Assembly: GCA_002408465.1 (NCBI GenBank)
Contig: DHSM01000015.1
Location: 1 to 39,970 of the forward strand
Origin: Firmicutes bacterium UBA5286
GTDB taxonomy: Bacteria > Bacillota > Proteinivoracia > UBA4975
Length of the DNA: 39,970 bases
Reading direction: 5' to 3'
Made by a program: the position numbers and the translations under genes. The notes under the pieces were generated by a model that was given only the letters and a program-made list of their open reading frames with translations, searched no databases and was not told the origin of the DNA. This document shows positions 1 through 6,492 of this stretch, piece after piece. The number at the start of each line of letters is the position of its first letter. Within the stretch, counting starts at the first letter, position 1.

Positions 1-1605
1 GACAACTTCCTTGACAATCACCGTTTCTTTCCTGTCATCGGTGAGGATGAACACGGCACCATGGTGCCGTTGGACTCAACACAGGTGCTCACAATTCCAA
101 GAACCATCTTGGCTACAGAGGTGGTCAAGCGCGGCTTTATGAGCAACCTGTTATTTGCCAATATTTCTGGGATATTCGCTTTGCCAAAAGAGATCGTCGA
201 CGGTATTTTGAGCGAGCTCCCGGTCGAAAAGCAAGGAAAAAAGGATATGTCTGCATCCGCTGTTGACTTGACAGGGATAGAGGTCGACGAAGACGGCAAC
301 GTGGTTGTCCTGCCTGAGACTGTGATAAATAAACAAAACGAGCTGTTTGGCGACAAAGTGTATGATATCTCGCCGGTAACAGATGCCATTGAACAGTCCT
401 TCGCAGATGTTCCATCAAAATCCCATGTTTCGCATAATATCACCGCCAAGATTGTTGATGTTGCCATGGACTTAGCGAGACCAATTATCGTGGACACGGT
501 CAAGACCGGTTTTGAGTTGACAAGTGCGCAAGCGGATAAGATTGAAAAAAAGCTCAAGGATGCTATTACCGAAAAAATAACAAAGGTCGAGAACGAAAAT
601 TACCAGAAACAGTTTGAGGTCAAGCAGAAGGCTAATGAGGAAATCAAAGTTGCAGAAGAGTCTCTCAGGGAAGATGAGCTCGAATCGGCTATCAAAGAGA
701 TAGAAGCCAAGCAGCAAGCGGAATTTTATAGATTGCAAGCTGAGTTTACAAAGAACCTCAACGAAGCCATCAAAGAAACCATCGAAGAACAGAAGACCGT
801 ACAGGTGGAGGAACAAGCAAGGATCAAAGCAGAGAAAAATAAGGACTCAAAGGAAGAAGAAATCCGCGGTCATCTGCGAGGGTTTGCGCGGACAATTCCC
901 GGCTTCCTGATGGCCTACGGGGAGCGGGATACAAGGCTCAGCAACTTTGAGGACTTTACCCCGGAGGAGGTATTCCTTGAAGTCACCGGTATTACAGAGG
1001 AACAGTTTAGATTCCTTCGAGACGGGGGGCCTTATACCGACGAAAGGACCGGTGAAGAGAAAAATTTCGGCGGGGGCCTATTCAACGAAATAGTATTTGA
1101 TGAGGCGATACAGGAATTTCTGAATATACGCGAAAGACTTGCGGATTATTTTGATGAATCCCATGAAGAGGACGTCTTCAACTACATTCCTCCCCAGGAG
1201 ACTAATCAGATTTTTACGCCGAAACAGGTGGTGAAGATGATGGTGCAACAATTGGAGGATGAAGACCCCCATGTGTTTGAAGATCCCGACAAGACCTTCA
1301 TTGATCTGTTCATGAAGTCCGGCCTTTACATCACCGAATTGGTTAAGCGCCTATTCAACAATCCAGTTATGAAAGAGAAGATACCCGATAACGACCAGCG
1401 CTTAAAACACATTCTGGAAAAGCAGCTGTACGGACTGGCGCCCAGCGATATTATCTTCCATATTGCTACGAACTATATTTTCAGTTTTGATACGGAAAAC
1501 AGAATCAGCCGTGAGCATTTTAAGTGCGCCGATACCAGGCAAGCTGTTAAGGATGGGAAACTTGATGAGTTACTTGCCGCGACATTCGATGATCTGAAAT
1601 ATTAG
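1..1605 (+). pseudogene. C-terminal remnant of a helicase/N6-adenine methyltransferase restriction protein
   Basis: The frame is open from base 1, so the gene starts left of the window; 534 codons are visible. Residues about 180-290 (counted from base 1) are a charged coiled coil, followed by a segment like the linker of DEAD/DEAH restriction helicases fused to N6 methylases. Near the end come a 'TPKQVV' box and a methyltransferase motif I-like block (FIDLFMKSGLYITELVKR). The protein stops at 'FDDLKY'. In relatives I remember, this point is followed directly by motif IV (NPPY), which supplies the catalytic residues; none is encoded downstream in any frame I read. I therefore infer a truncated, probably methylation-dead gene. 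The family assignment is from memory of motifs; the missing motif IV is seen directly. Confidence 0.68.
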
Positions 1606-1980
1606 AGTTGAAACGGAGGGAGTGAGTAAAAGAAATCTCAAAAAATAAATGCCGAGCTTTTAGGCGAAGTCCTCTCCATAATAGAAATAATATGGGAGAT
1701 AACCTTTTGTGCCGATAATCGTGAGTTCATCTCGAAGGGGGTTTATACCAAAGATGTAATTTAGGGCCTATTTTAATAGCAAAAAGTGTTCAAACTCAAT
1801 TGACGTTGACAAAGTGAATACCAGCAAGCGGGTAATGCTGTGCTAGCGATTTTGGCAAAAGCTATAGCGTAACACCTTTGTAGATATTCCGATGCTGAAA
1901 ATGACCAAGGATAATCACTAGAAAGGAAGTTATGCTTGCACAGTTCTTAATTTTACTGATGTTTGAACTGAAATATAAGG
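1606..1980. other. Intergenic stretch with no supportable gene
   Basis: About 375 bases of AT-rich sequence. A Shine-Dalgarno-like stretch at 1614-1622 precedes GTG at 1623, which gives only 8 codons before a stop. A second frame then stays open to about 1764 and reads INAELLGEVLSIIEI at its start. Together they could be a small gene broken by a one-base shift, but I recognise no family. I see no tRNA, CRISPR array or clear mobile element here. Confidence 0.3.
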
Positions 1981-2008
1981 AGAGGGCATCGGGATGCTCT
2001 CTATTTTT
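1981..2008 (+). terminator. Intrinsic terminator
   Basis: A 10-bp stem (1981-1990 with 1993-2002, one G-U pair) is followed by a T-rich run. It would end transcription arriving from the left, just before the promoter of the next gene. Confidence 0.7.
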
Positions 2009-2013
2009 GATAA

Positions 2014-2042
2014 TTGACGAGTAATCATTGTACATGTATAAT
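2014..2042 (+). promoter_or_regulatory. Sigma-A promoter of the 129-aa orphan gene
   Basis: TTGACG at 2014-2019 and TATAAT at 2037-2042 are separated by exactly 17 bases. Transcription would start near 2049, about 30 bases before the ATG at 2080. Confidence 0.8.
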
Positions 2043-2079
2043 ATCCTTGTCGTAAAAACTTTTTTTTGAGGTGGTATCT

Positions 2080-2469
2080 ATGTCGTTTAATTTCAATTGG
2101 AATGCTGTCAGTGGAGGGGCTCCTTATGTTACAATATCCTCGATATCTATTGCCTTTAATAGTGTCTCAATTGATAAGCTTGGCAATCCTGGAAAAATAA
2201 TCGTTGGATTTGATGAGGAGCAATGTGCGATTGGCGTAAAAGCCTACTCTAATGAACCAAATGTTAAGCCATACGTCTTTGCCAACAGAGTAAAAAACGG
2301 GTGGGTTCGTATTGGTTGTAGAGATTTTATTAAATATCTGAGTGCATTGACTGGCATTGAGTTTAGCCCTGCTAAAAAATATGTTGCAAGGTATGACATA
2401 AAAGAACAAGTACTGTTTGTGCTTGTCAGTGAGCATGCGGAAAATGACGGGGACAGCCAGGATGGATAA
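2080..2469 (+). CDS. Orphan 129-aa protein of unknown function
   Basis: I do not recognise this protein. ATG at 2080 is preferred over the in-frame GTG at 2071, because the Shine-Dalgarno GAGGTGG (2068-2074) ends 5 bases before the ATG and overlaps the GTG. There is no signal peptide or membrane segment. The sequence is rich in short beta-strand-like stretches (SISIAFNSVSI, KIIVGFDEE) and ends in an acidic tail. It is monocistronic, with a near-consensus promoter upstream and the promoter of the candidate RNA just downstream. Its place inside a defence-type island suggests an accessory role, but nothing in the sequence proves it. Confidence 0.65.
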   Translation: MSFNFNWNAVSGGAPYVTISSISIAFNSVSIDKLGNPGKIIVGFDEEQCAIGVKAYSNEPNVKPYVFANRVKNGWVRIGCRDFIKYLSALTGIEFSPAKKYVARYDIKEQVLFVLVSEHAENDGDSQDG

Positions 2470-2496
2470 TCTGCGACAAGAATAAAACATAACTAG

Positions 2497-2525
2497 TTGA
2501 CTTATGGAAAAGTGTTTGTTACAAT
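2497..2525 (+). promoter_or_regulatory. Sigma-A promoter driving the candidate structured RNA
   Basis: TTGACT (2497-2502), a 17-base spacer and TACAAT (2520-2525). The predicted start is near 2532. No open reading frame of useful length begins within the next 230 bases, so the first product is RNA. Confidence 0.75.
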
Positions 2526-2531
2526 TTCTTA

Positions 2532-2727
2532 TGGAAGTCACTGCGAAATAGAAAAAGGACTTTAGAGAGTTGGCGCTCTTAAAAGTCCCTCGGCAGGCAA
2601 CCGGGAATATAGTTGCAACGTGCCTATGTACAACACGTATCGTAACACAAATCTCACCCAATTGCAAGACCTGCCGCCCAAGAAATCTATGGGAGGTTGT
2701 TTGGTGTACAATTGGGTTTTTGTTTTT
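2532..2727 (+). ncRNA. Candidate structured RNA or leader RNA, class not recognised
   Basis: About 195 nt between a good promoter and a terminator. Hairpin 1: 2557-2563 pairs with 2582-2588, with an inner AGAG/CTCT stem. Hairpin 2: 2589-2593 with 2601-2605, loop CAGGCAA. Hairpin 3: GTTGC 2612-2616 with 2642-2646 and ACGTG 2618-2622 with CACGT 2634-2638. The final hairpin is closed by ACCCAATTG (2656-2664) and CAATTGGGT (2709-2717), with inner CCCA/TGGG and ACC/GGT helices, then TTTTTGTTTTT. CGGCAGG (2591-2597) is also fully complementary to CCTGCCG (2670-2676), a long-range pairing that competes with the last hairpin. It could be an independent small RNA or a switch for the DUF4417 operon 40 bases downstream. 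I could not match it to 6S, SRP, tmRNA, RNase P, T-box or common riboswitch consensuses. Confidence 0.5.
2656..2727 (+). terminator. Terminator ending the candidate RNA
   Basis: A 9-bp closing stem (2656-2664 with 2709-2717) encloses a long imperfect hairpin, followed by a T-rich tail. The 44-base interior is much longer than in an ordinary terminator, which is why a regulatory switch is considered. Confidence 0.6.
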
Positions 2728-2769
2728 CAGTTTTAATATATAACTTATTATACATGGAGGATTGCGTAG

Positions 2770-3426
2770 GTGAAAGACAAATCACGAGATGATATCGAAA
2801 AATCCTGGTTGGTTCGCGGTGCTAGATATGATAAATACGATATTCCTTTTATTGAGACCGCTACTCACATGCCAACTTCACTGCTGCCTTTTTCTAAAAG
2901 CAACAGTACAACCGACTTTTCACCTTGGGTTCATTTTTATGAACAGGATTATAAGTTCGCACGACTCTTGAACCAGCCAGAAAGATACCTTGCCCGATTA
3001 AAACGATTTGGCGGCATCATTTCCCCTGATTTCAGCATTTGTCCTGATTATCCGTGGCCACTGCAAATAAAGAATAAATACTTTAATCATGCACTTGCTT
3101 ACTGGCTGTCTACCCAGGGTATTCCTGTCATACCGAATGTACGTTGGGGCGATGAACACAGCTATGACTTTTGCTTTAACGGCATTGAAAAAAATAGCGT
3201 TGTTGCCGTTGGTACGCATGGTCAGTTGCAGAGAACTGACAATAAGAAAGTATTTTCGGATGGTCTGCCTGTTATGGTTGCAGCGCTGTCACCGCACACC
3301 ATCATTGTGTACGGGAAAGAACCCGATGATGTCTTTGGTAGATACAAGAAAGCTGGTATCAGGATTGTCCGGTTTTCCAGCGCAACGGAGCAATATTATC
3401 TTAGTAGAAAGGGTGTAGTAGCTTAA
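2770..3426 (+). CDS. DUF4417 family protein
   Basis: 218 aa, starting at GTG 2770 behind GGAGGA (2757-2762). The central part matches what I remember of DUF4417: an aromatic 'PWVHFYEQDYKFARLL' segment, then 'GGIISPDFSICPDYPWP', 'ALAYWLSTQGIPVIPNVRWGD' and 'SYDFCFNGI', then a strand containing 'TIIVYGKEPDD'. It is soluble and no catalytic motif is established for the family. DUF4417 genes occur in phages, plasmids and accessory islands of Firmicutes. The stop overlaps the next start by one base (TAATG), so the two genes are translationally coupled. The structured RNA lies directly upstream. Family call fairly firm; function unknown. Confidence 0.78.
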   Translation: MKDKSRDDIEKSWLVRGARYDKYDIPFIETATHMPTSLLPFSKSNSTTDFSPWVHFYEQDYKFARLLNQPERYLARLKRFGGIISPDFSICPDYPWPLQIKNKYFNHALAYWLSTQGIPVIPNVRWGDEHSYDFCFNGIEKNSVVAVGTHGQLQRTDNKKVFSDGLPVMVAALSPHTIIVYGKEPDDVFGRYKKAGIRIVRFSSATEQYYLSRKGVVA

Positions 3427-3764
3427 TGGGCGGAGGATATAGCAATAAATTTACTGGTACGCGAGGTTCGGTAGGAGAACATCAACATTATCAGACTACA
3501 ATATTTGACAAAACACCAGTGCGAACAAAATCAAATGAAGTAGGTGTAGGTGCTGTAGGAGGCGGTGTTGTCTCGTCAACAAGAATGAAGCAATGCTTTT
3601 GTTGCGAGGAATACACAATTCCTACAGGAACCGAAAATGAAACTTGCCCCATTTGCGGATGGATTGATGACAAGTTCCAAAACTCACATCCTGATAGCCT
3701 GAACGGGAAAAACCCTCTTACTTTAATTGAGGCTCGCAAGCTTTACCACGATAGCAAGCGGTAA
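3426..3764 (+). CDS. Small CPCC-type cysteine-rich zinc-binding protein
   Basis: 112 aa, second gene of the DUF4417 operon. The N-terminal half is glycine-rich and poorly ordered (GGGYSNKFTGTRGS, GVGAVGGGVVSS). The C-terminal half (about 58-110) resembles the 'cysteine-rich CPCC' domain: CFCC, then CPICGW 17 residues later, an acidic stretch, and NPLTLIEARKLY. Two CxxC pairs suggest a structural zinc site. Its exact partner and role are unknown; tight coupling to DUF4417 argues that the two act together. Confidence 0.68.
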   Translation: MGGGYSNKFTGTRGSVGEHQHYQTTIFDKTPVRTKSNEVGVGAVGGGVVSSTRMKQCFCCEEYTIPTGTENETCPICGWIDDKFQNSHPDSLNGKNPLTLIEARKLYHDSKR

Positions 3765-3942
3765 CTCCAATATTAACGACCGTCTTAACGTTAGCAACCA
3801 ATTCTCCTTGCCACTGGGCTTCGTTAAACCCGTTTTCCTTTAGTGGAAAATTTTGCTGTACATTTTTCCAATGTGTCCCCTCCTAACTAAGAGAGCATAC
3901 CCAATAAAGGTATTCTTTTCACATTTACTTACAGATCATGCC
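3765..3942. other. Spacer, no supportable gene
   Basis: Region between the CPCC gene and the helicase remnant. On the minus strand AGGAGGGG followed by TTG near 3874 gives only a 15-codon frame. No promoter, tRNA or repeat stands out. Confidence 0.3.
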
Positions 3943-4020
3943 ATGAAAGGGATAAGAATATCCGATCTTTCTGCGTGGGACGGCATCATCATATTTGTAG
4001 ATGAAGCGCACCACACTTAA
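3943..4020 (+). pseudogene. DEAH-box helicase fragment (motif II only)
   Basis: The frame reads SDLSAWDGIIIFVDEAHHT and then stops with TAA at 4018. 'FVDEAHHT' after a hydrophobic strand is a textbook Walker B/motif II of superfamily 2 helicases of restriction systems. Upstream the same frame is open to 3844 but does not resemble a helicase. I read it as a remnant, possibly of the same kind of restriction protein as the gene at position 1. Confidence 0.55.
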
Positions 4021-4042
4021 TATAGGACTTGGCGGATAATTT

Positions 4043-4067
4043 GCGGAAGGGCTGCCGCCTACTTTTT
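4043..4067 (+). terminator. Weak terminator-like hairpin before the kinase gene
   Basis: GCGG and CCGC arms around an 8-base loop are followed by a T-rich stretch, about 20 bases ahead of the kinase start. The stem is short, so this is tentative; it could also be a leader attenuator. Confidence 0.3.
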
Positions 4068-4084
4068 ATGCGGAGGTTGATAAA

Positions 4085-5629
4085 ATGTTGATTACAGTAG
4101 GCTCGGTAATCAGAGATGGAAAAGAAAACACATATATTCTTGATGAAATGATAGATAGCGGTGGCTTTGCGAATGTATTTAAAGCACATAGAGAAAGTGA
4201 TGGGCAGCCGTTTGCTGTAAAAATTTTATTTCCCTCTTTCGATAGTACCGAAGGATTACTCTCGTTTCAAAAGGAGCTTCAACTAGCAGAGACAGTAGAA
4301 TCGCCTCATGTGATCAGATATCAGTACACGCATGATGGGACAAAATATACAGAGTATCCTCCGTATATAATTATGGAATATGCGGATTCGGGTACCCTGT
4401 TTGACTTAATTGAAAAACGACAAAAAGATGGGGAACCCTTTGTAATCGAGTCGTTGATGCAATTATTCACACAGCTGGCTTCAGGTATGGACGTAATAAG
4501 TAAAGCCTTAGTTCATAGAGATATTAAGCCAGAAAACATCCTGATATGTGGTGACACTTTGAAAATAAGCGACTTCGGTTTGTCGAAGTTCTCGGGAGAA
4601 AATACTCGCACCCTGACATTTAAGGGGTATGGGACAGCAAAATATGTTGCGCCCGAAGCATGGGACAATGATGAAAATACTATTCAGATGGACATCTATT
4701 CTATGGGGATTGTATTTTATGAGTTAGCAACATTACAATATCCATATGATACTGGCGGCAAGCAGGATATCATGGTATATCGGAATGCGCATCTATATCA
4801 ACCAGCTAAAAATCCTGCATCAGTTAATCCACAATTACCACCGAATATCGCATCGATCATTATTCGCATGCTTGAAAAACCAACACAAAAAAGATTTACA
4901 AACTGGGCGGACATCCTGAAATCGCTCCAAGCAGAACCAACCCCAAAAGATAACATACATAACTTTGTTGACAAAGCATTAAAGACTCGAAATGCCGCAG
5001 ATATACGTTGGCAAGAGAAAGTGACTGAAGCAAAACGATTGGCCCAATTGAAGGAAGACTTTTGCCGCTTGATTTATTCACAATACGACAGCACGGTCAA
5101 TGAGCCGATACGGGATTTTATTACACGCTTCAATAGTCAATACGCTGGAACGGGATCGTATAAATTAACTCCAGCAAGGGGCTACTCCAGCGGTGCACGC
5201 TTCTCGAGTACGATAACTACGCCATCAAGCAATAAGATACATATTGAGATAGAAGCAATCCTAAAAGAAAATCATGTCCGAAAAGTGCATGTCGATAGGT
5301 TTTTTAGTGACAAAGGGTACCGCAATGAAAATTATATCCCTCAGTGTGATAATCGCGATGTTTTAGCCTGGGGGCGAGTGCACGACTCAAGGGAAATAGG
5401 GTTCAATCTTCTGTTGCTTAAGAACGCCAACGCCCTTTATGGAGATTGGTTTATATTAACCAACACGAATAGCGGACTTGGCAGATCAACGAGACCTGAA
5501 CCGTTCGGATTTGAGCTTGGTGAGCTTCCAAGGGAGATTGAATTAATAAGAGCAATGCATATTTACAACTCTGACCTCAAGCCGTTTGCAATCGAAAATG
5601 TACTCGATTTTATTTCAGGTTGTGCCTGA
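4085..5629 (+). CDS. Soluble Hanks-type Ser/Thr protein kinase with a novel C-terminal domain
   Basis: 514 aa, ATG at 4085 behind GGAGG (4072-4076). The kinase domain (about 10-285) is complete: glycine loop IDSGGFANVF, AVKIL with Lys46, HRDIKPEN (Asp146), DFG (Asp163) and a 'YVAPE' activation-segment end, so it should be active. There is no transmembrane segment and there are no PASTA repeats, unlike housekeeping PrkC/PknB kinases. Residues about 290-514 form a separate region that I do not recognise, containing 'YKLTPARGYSSGARFSS' and several short strands. Cytosolic kinases of this sort occur in phage-defence islands (Stk2 of Staphylococcus is a known case), and its neighbours here support that reading. 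Kinase certain; role inferred. Confidence 0.88.
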   Translation: MLITVGSVIRDGKENTYILDEMIDSGGFANVFKAHRESDGQPFAVKILFPSFDSTEGLLSFQKELQLAETVESPHVIRYQYTHDGTKYTEYPPYIIMEYADSGTLFDLIEKRQKDGEPFVIESLMQLFTQLASGMDVISKALVHRDIKPENILICGDTLKISDFGLSKFSGENTRTLTFKGYGTAKYVAPEAWDNDENTIQMDIYSMGIVFYELATLQYPYDTGGKQDIMVYRNAHLYQPAKNPASVNPQLPPNIASIIIRMLEKPTQKRFTNWADILKSLQAEPTPKDNIHNFVDKALKTRNAADIRWQEKVTEAKRLAQLKEDFCRLIYSQYDSTVNEPIRDFITRFNSQYAGTGSYKLTPARGYSSGARFSSTITTPSSNKIHIEIEAILKENHVRKVHVDRFFSDKGYRNENYIPQCDNRDVLAWGRVHDSREIGFNLLLLKNANALYGDWFILTNTNSGLGRSTRPEPFGFELGELPREIELIRAMHIYNSDLKPFAIENVLDFISGCA

Positions 5630-5788
5630 TATGTAGAGTAGATTTCGAGCTAACTTAAACTCATAAGATAAAGCTGATAGGTGACGGTTCGGGTGTGTGG
5701 CTTTGGGTTACGAGAGTTTCCATGGAAGCAAGATTTTCAACGGAGCAGAAGTTTGATAAAAAAGTGTAATACAGAAGAGTGCAGATGG
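5630..5788. other. Spacer between kinase and methyltransferase remnant
   Basis: A frame is open here from 5681 into the remnant, but its first 36 codons look like untranslated sequence read in frame. No promoter or terminator is convincing. Confidence 0.3.
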
Positions 5789-6048
5789 ATGAAATCAAAG
5801 CATCGTGTTCAAAAGCGCTGTGAAGTCTTTATTCCGCAATGGGTAATTGATACGATGATTTCCATTCCGGGGATAAAAAGGCATAAGATGTATTTGCGAC
5901 TTTCCTTGAACCGTGTGCTGGCGAAGGTGCCTTCTTGCTCGCTACCGAAGACAAGAAATTGCGATTTGTCATAATTTCAGTGAAGCCAAATTTGACTTGG
6001 AGTGCGGCAAAATACCGTTCGTGGCGTGTGGTTAGGGATGACGAATAA
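5789..6048 (+). pseudogene. Frameshifted N-terminal fragment of an N6-adenine DNA methyltransferase
   Basis: From ATG 5789 the first frame reads HRVQKRCEVFIPQWVIDTM and continues to a proline-glycine turn. Near 5880 the match jumps to another frame, reading DVFATFLEPCAGEGAFLLA up to a stop at 6046. 'EVFTPxWxVDxM' followed by 'FLEPxxGEGAFL' is the start of many Eco57I-like N6 methylases, with motif I supplying the S-adenosylmethionine site. The frame jump between the two halves and the stop after about 85 codons show a broken gene. The rest of the methylase is absent. Its end overlaps the AbiJ-like fragment. Confidence 0.68.
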
Positions 6049-6142
6049 ACTCAGCAATATAACGAAACGGGATATATTTGACATATTTATAGACGGGATA
6101 GACGTACCGGATTTCTGGGACACAAAAAGGGTTACCTACTGA
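6038..6142 (+). pseudogene. AbiJ-like N-terminal fragment
   Basis: ATG 6038 opens a 34-codon frame starting MTNKLSNITKRDIFDIF and stopping at 6140. 'ITxRDIFDxF' close to the N-terminus resembles, from memory, the start of AbiJ-type abortive-infection proteins, which then continue for several hundred residues. Here the reading ends at once and the tRNA remnant follows 60 bases later. No Shine-Dalgarno is obvious. This looks like a 5' stub left when the island junction was formed. Confidence 0.4.
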
Positions 6143-6205
6143 AATTGGGTCTGAGTATAAAACCATATGACCACGGGGGGTCGGTTGGGCAGAAAACTTA
6201 CTCCT

Positions 6206-6266
6206 TTGGGAGAGCACCTGCTTCGCAAGTAGGGGGTCAGCGGTTCGAATCCGCTCATCTCCACCA
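6206..6266 (+). tRNA. 5'-truncated tRNA-Ala(CGC) copy, probable attachment site of the island
   Basis: From TTGGGAGAGC (end of the D arm) the sequence follows a bacterial tRNA-Ala exactly. The anticodon stem CCTGC/GTAGG has loop TTCGCAA (anticodon CGC), then come a variable loop, a T arm with GGTTCGAATCC, acceptor strand CATCTCC, and discriminator plus CCA (6263-6266). The 5' acceptor strand and first half of the D arm (expected to begin GGGGATGTAGCTC) are not present upstream, so it cannot fold as a complete tRNA. A 3' tRNA segment on the plus strand with an accessory region to its left is the layout left by an integrase that targets a tRNA 3' end; the intact gene should lie beyond the left edge. 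Confidence 0.7.
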
Positions 6267-6276
6267 TTCAACAAAT

Positions 6277-6303
6277 AACCGTTGCTTTCGTGGCGGTTTT
6301 TTT
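6277..6303 (+). terminator. Terminator after the tRNA remnant
   Basis: AACCG (6277-6281) pairs with CGGTT (6294-6298) and runs into seven Ts. It probably belongs to the original tRNA-Ala transcription unit. Confidence 0.6.
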
Positions 6304-6398
6304 CTATGGTCATTTGAAAACAAGCTTCTGTCTCCAGTTGCTTATTGATGCCAGATGCCCTCCTCGTATGCAATCTAAATGGGCCGGATAGTCCTTTC

Positions 6399-6418
6399 AA
6401 ATGCCCTGGCATTTTTTA
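6399..6418 (+). terminator. Terminator-like hairpin
   Basis: AAATGCC (6399-6405) and GGCATTT (6408-6414) form a tight hairpin followed by Ts. It separates the tRNA region from the protease gene. Confidence 0.5.
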
Positions 6419-6421
6419 ATA

Positions 6422-6450
6422 TTTGCCTTCATATATGTATACAAGGCGAA
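6422..6450. promoter_or_regulatory. Inverted repeat upstream of the protease gene
   Basis: TTTGCCTT (6422-6429) and AAGGCGAA (6443-6450) form an 8-bp inverted repeat with one G-U pair around a 13-base AT-rich centre, 43 bases before the start codon. It may be an operator or part of the leader; no clear -35/-10 pair was found. Confidence 0.3.
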
Positions 6451-6492
6451 CTGTTTTAGTTTTGCCGTAAATATATGAGGGGGTTTAATAAA

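Noticed and set aside
1932..2024. 30-codon hydrophobic frame starting MLAQFLILL
   Set aside because: It runs through the terminator at 1981-2008 and into the next promoter, and its Shine-Dalgarno spacing is poor.
2532..2727. T-box, SAM or cobalamin riboswitch
   Set aside because: Fragments such as AGAGAG and GGCAACC look familiar, but the T-box sequence (TGGxACCGCG), the SAM-I core order and the B12 box are absent.
5681..5974. 97-codon open frame
   Set aside because: Only its last part resembles a protein (methyltransferase N-terminus) and the match continues in another frame, so it is treated as a frameshifted pseudogene and not as a gene of its own.
6145..6348. Coding frames across the tRNA remnant on both strands
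   Set aside because: They run through tRNA sequence and have no ribosome-binding site; such frames over tRNA genes are a common artefact.
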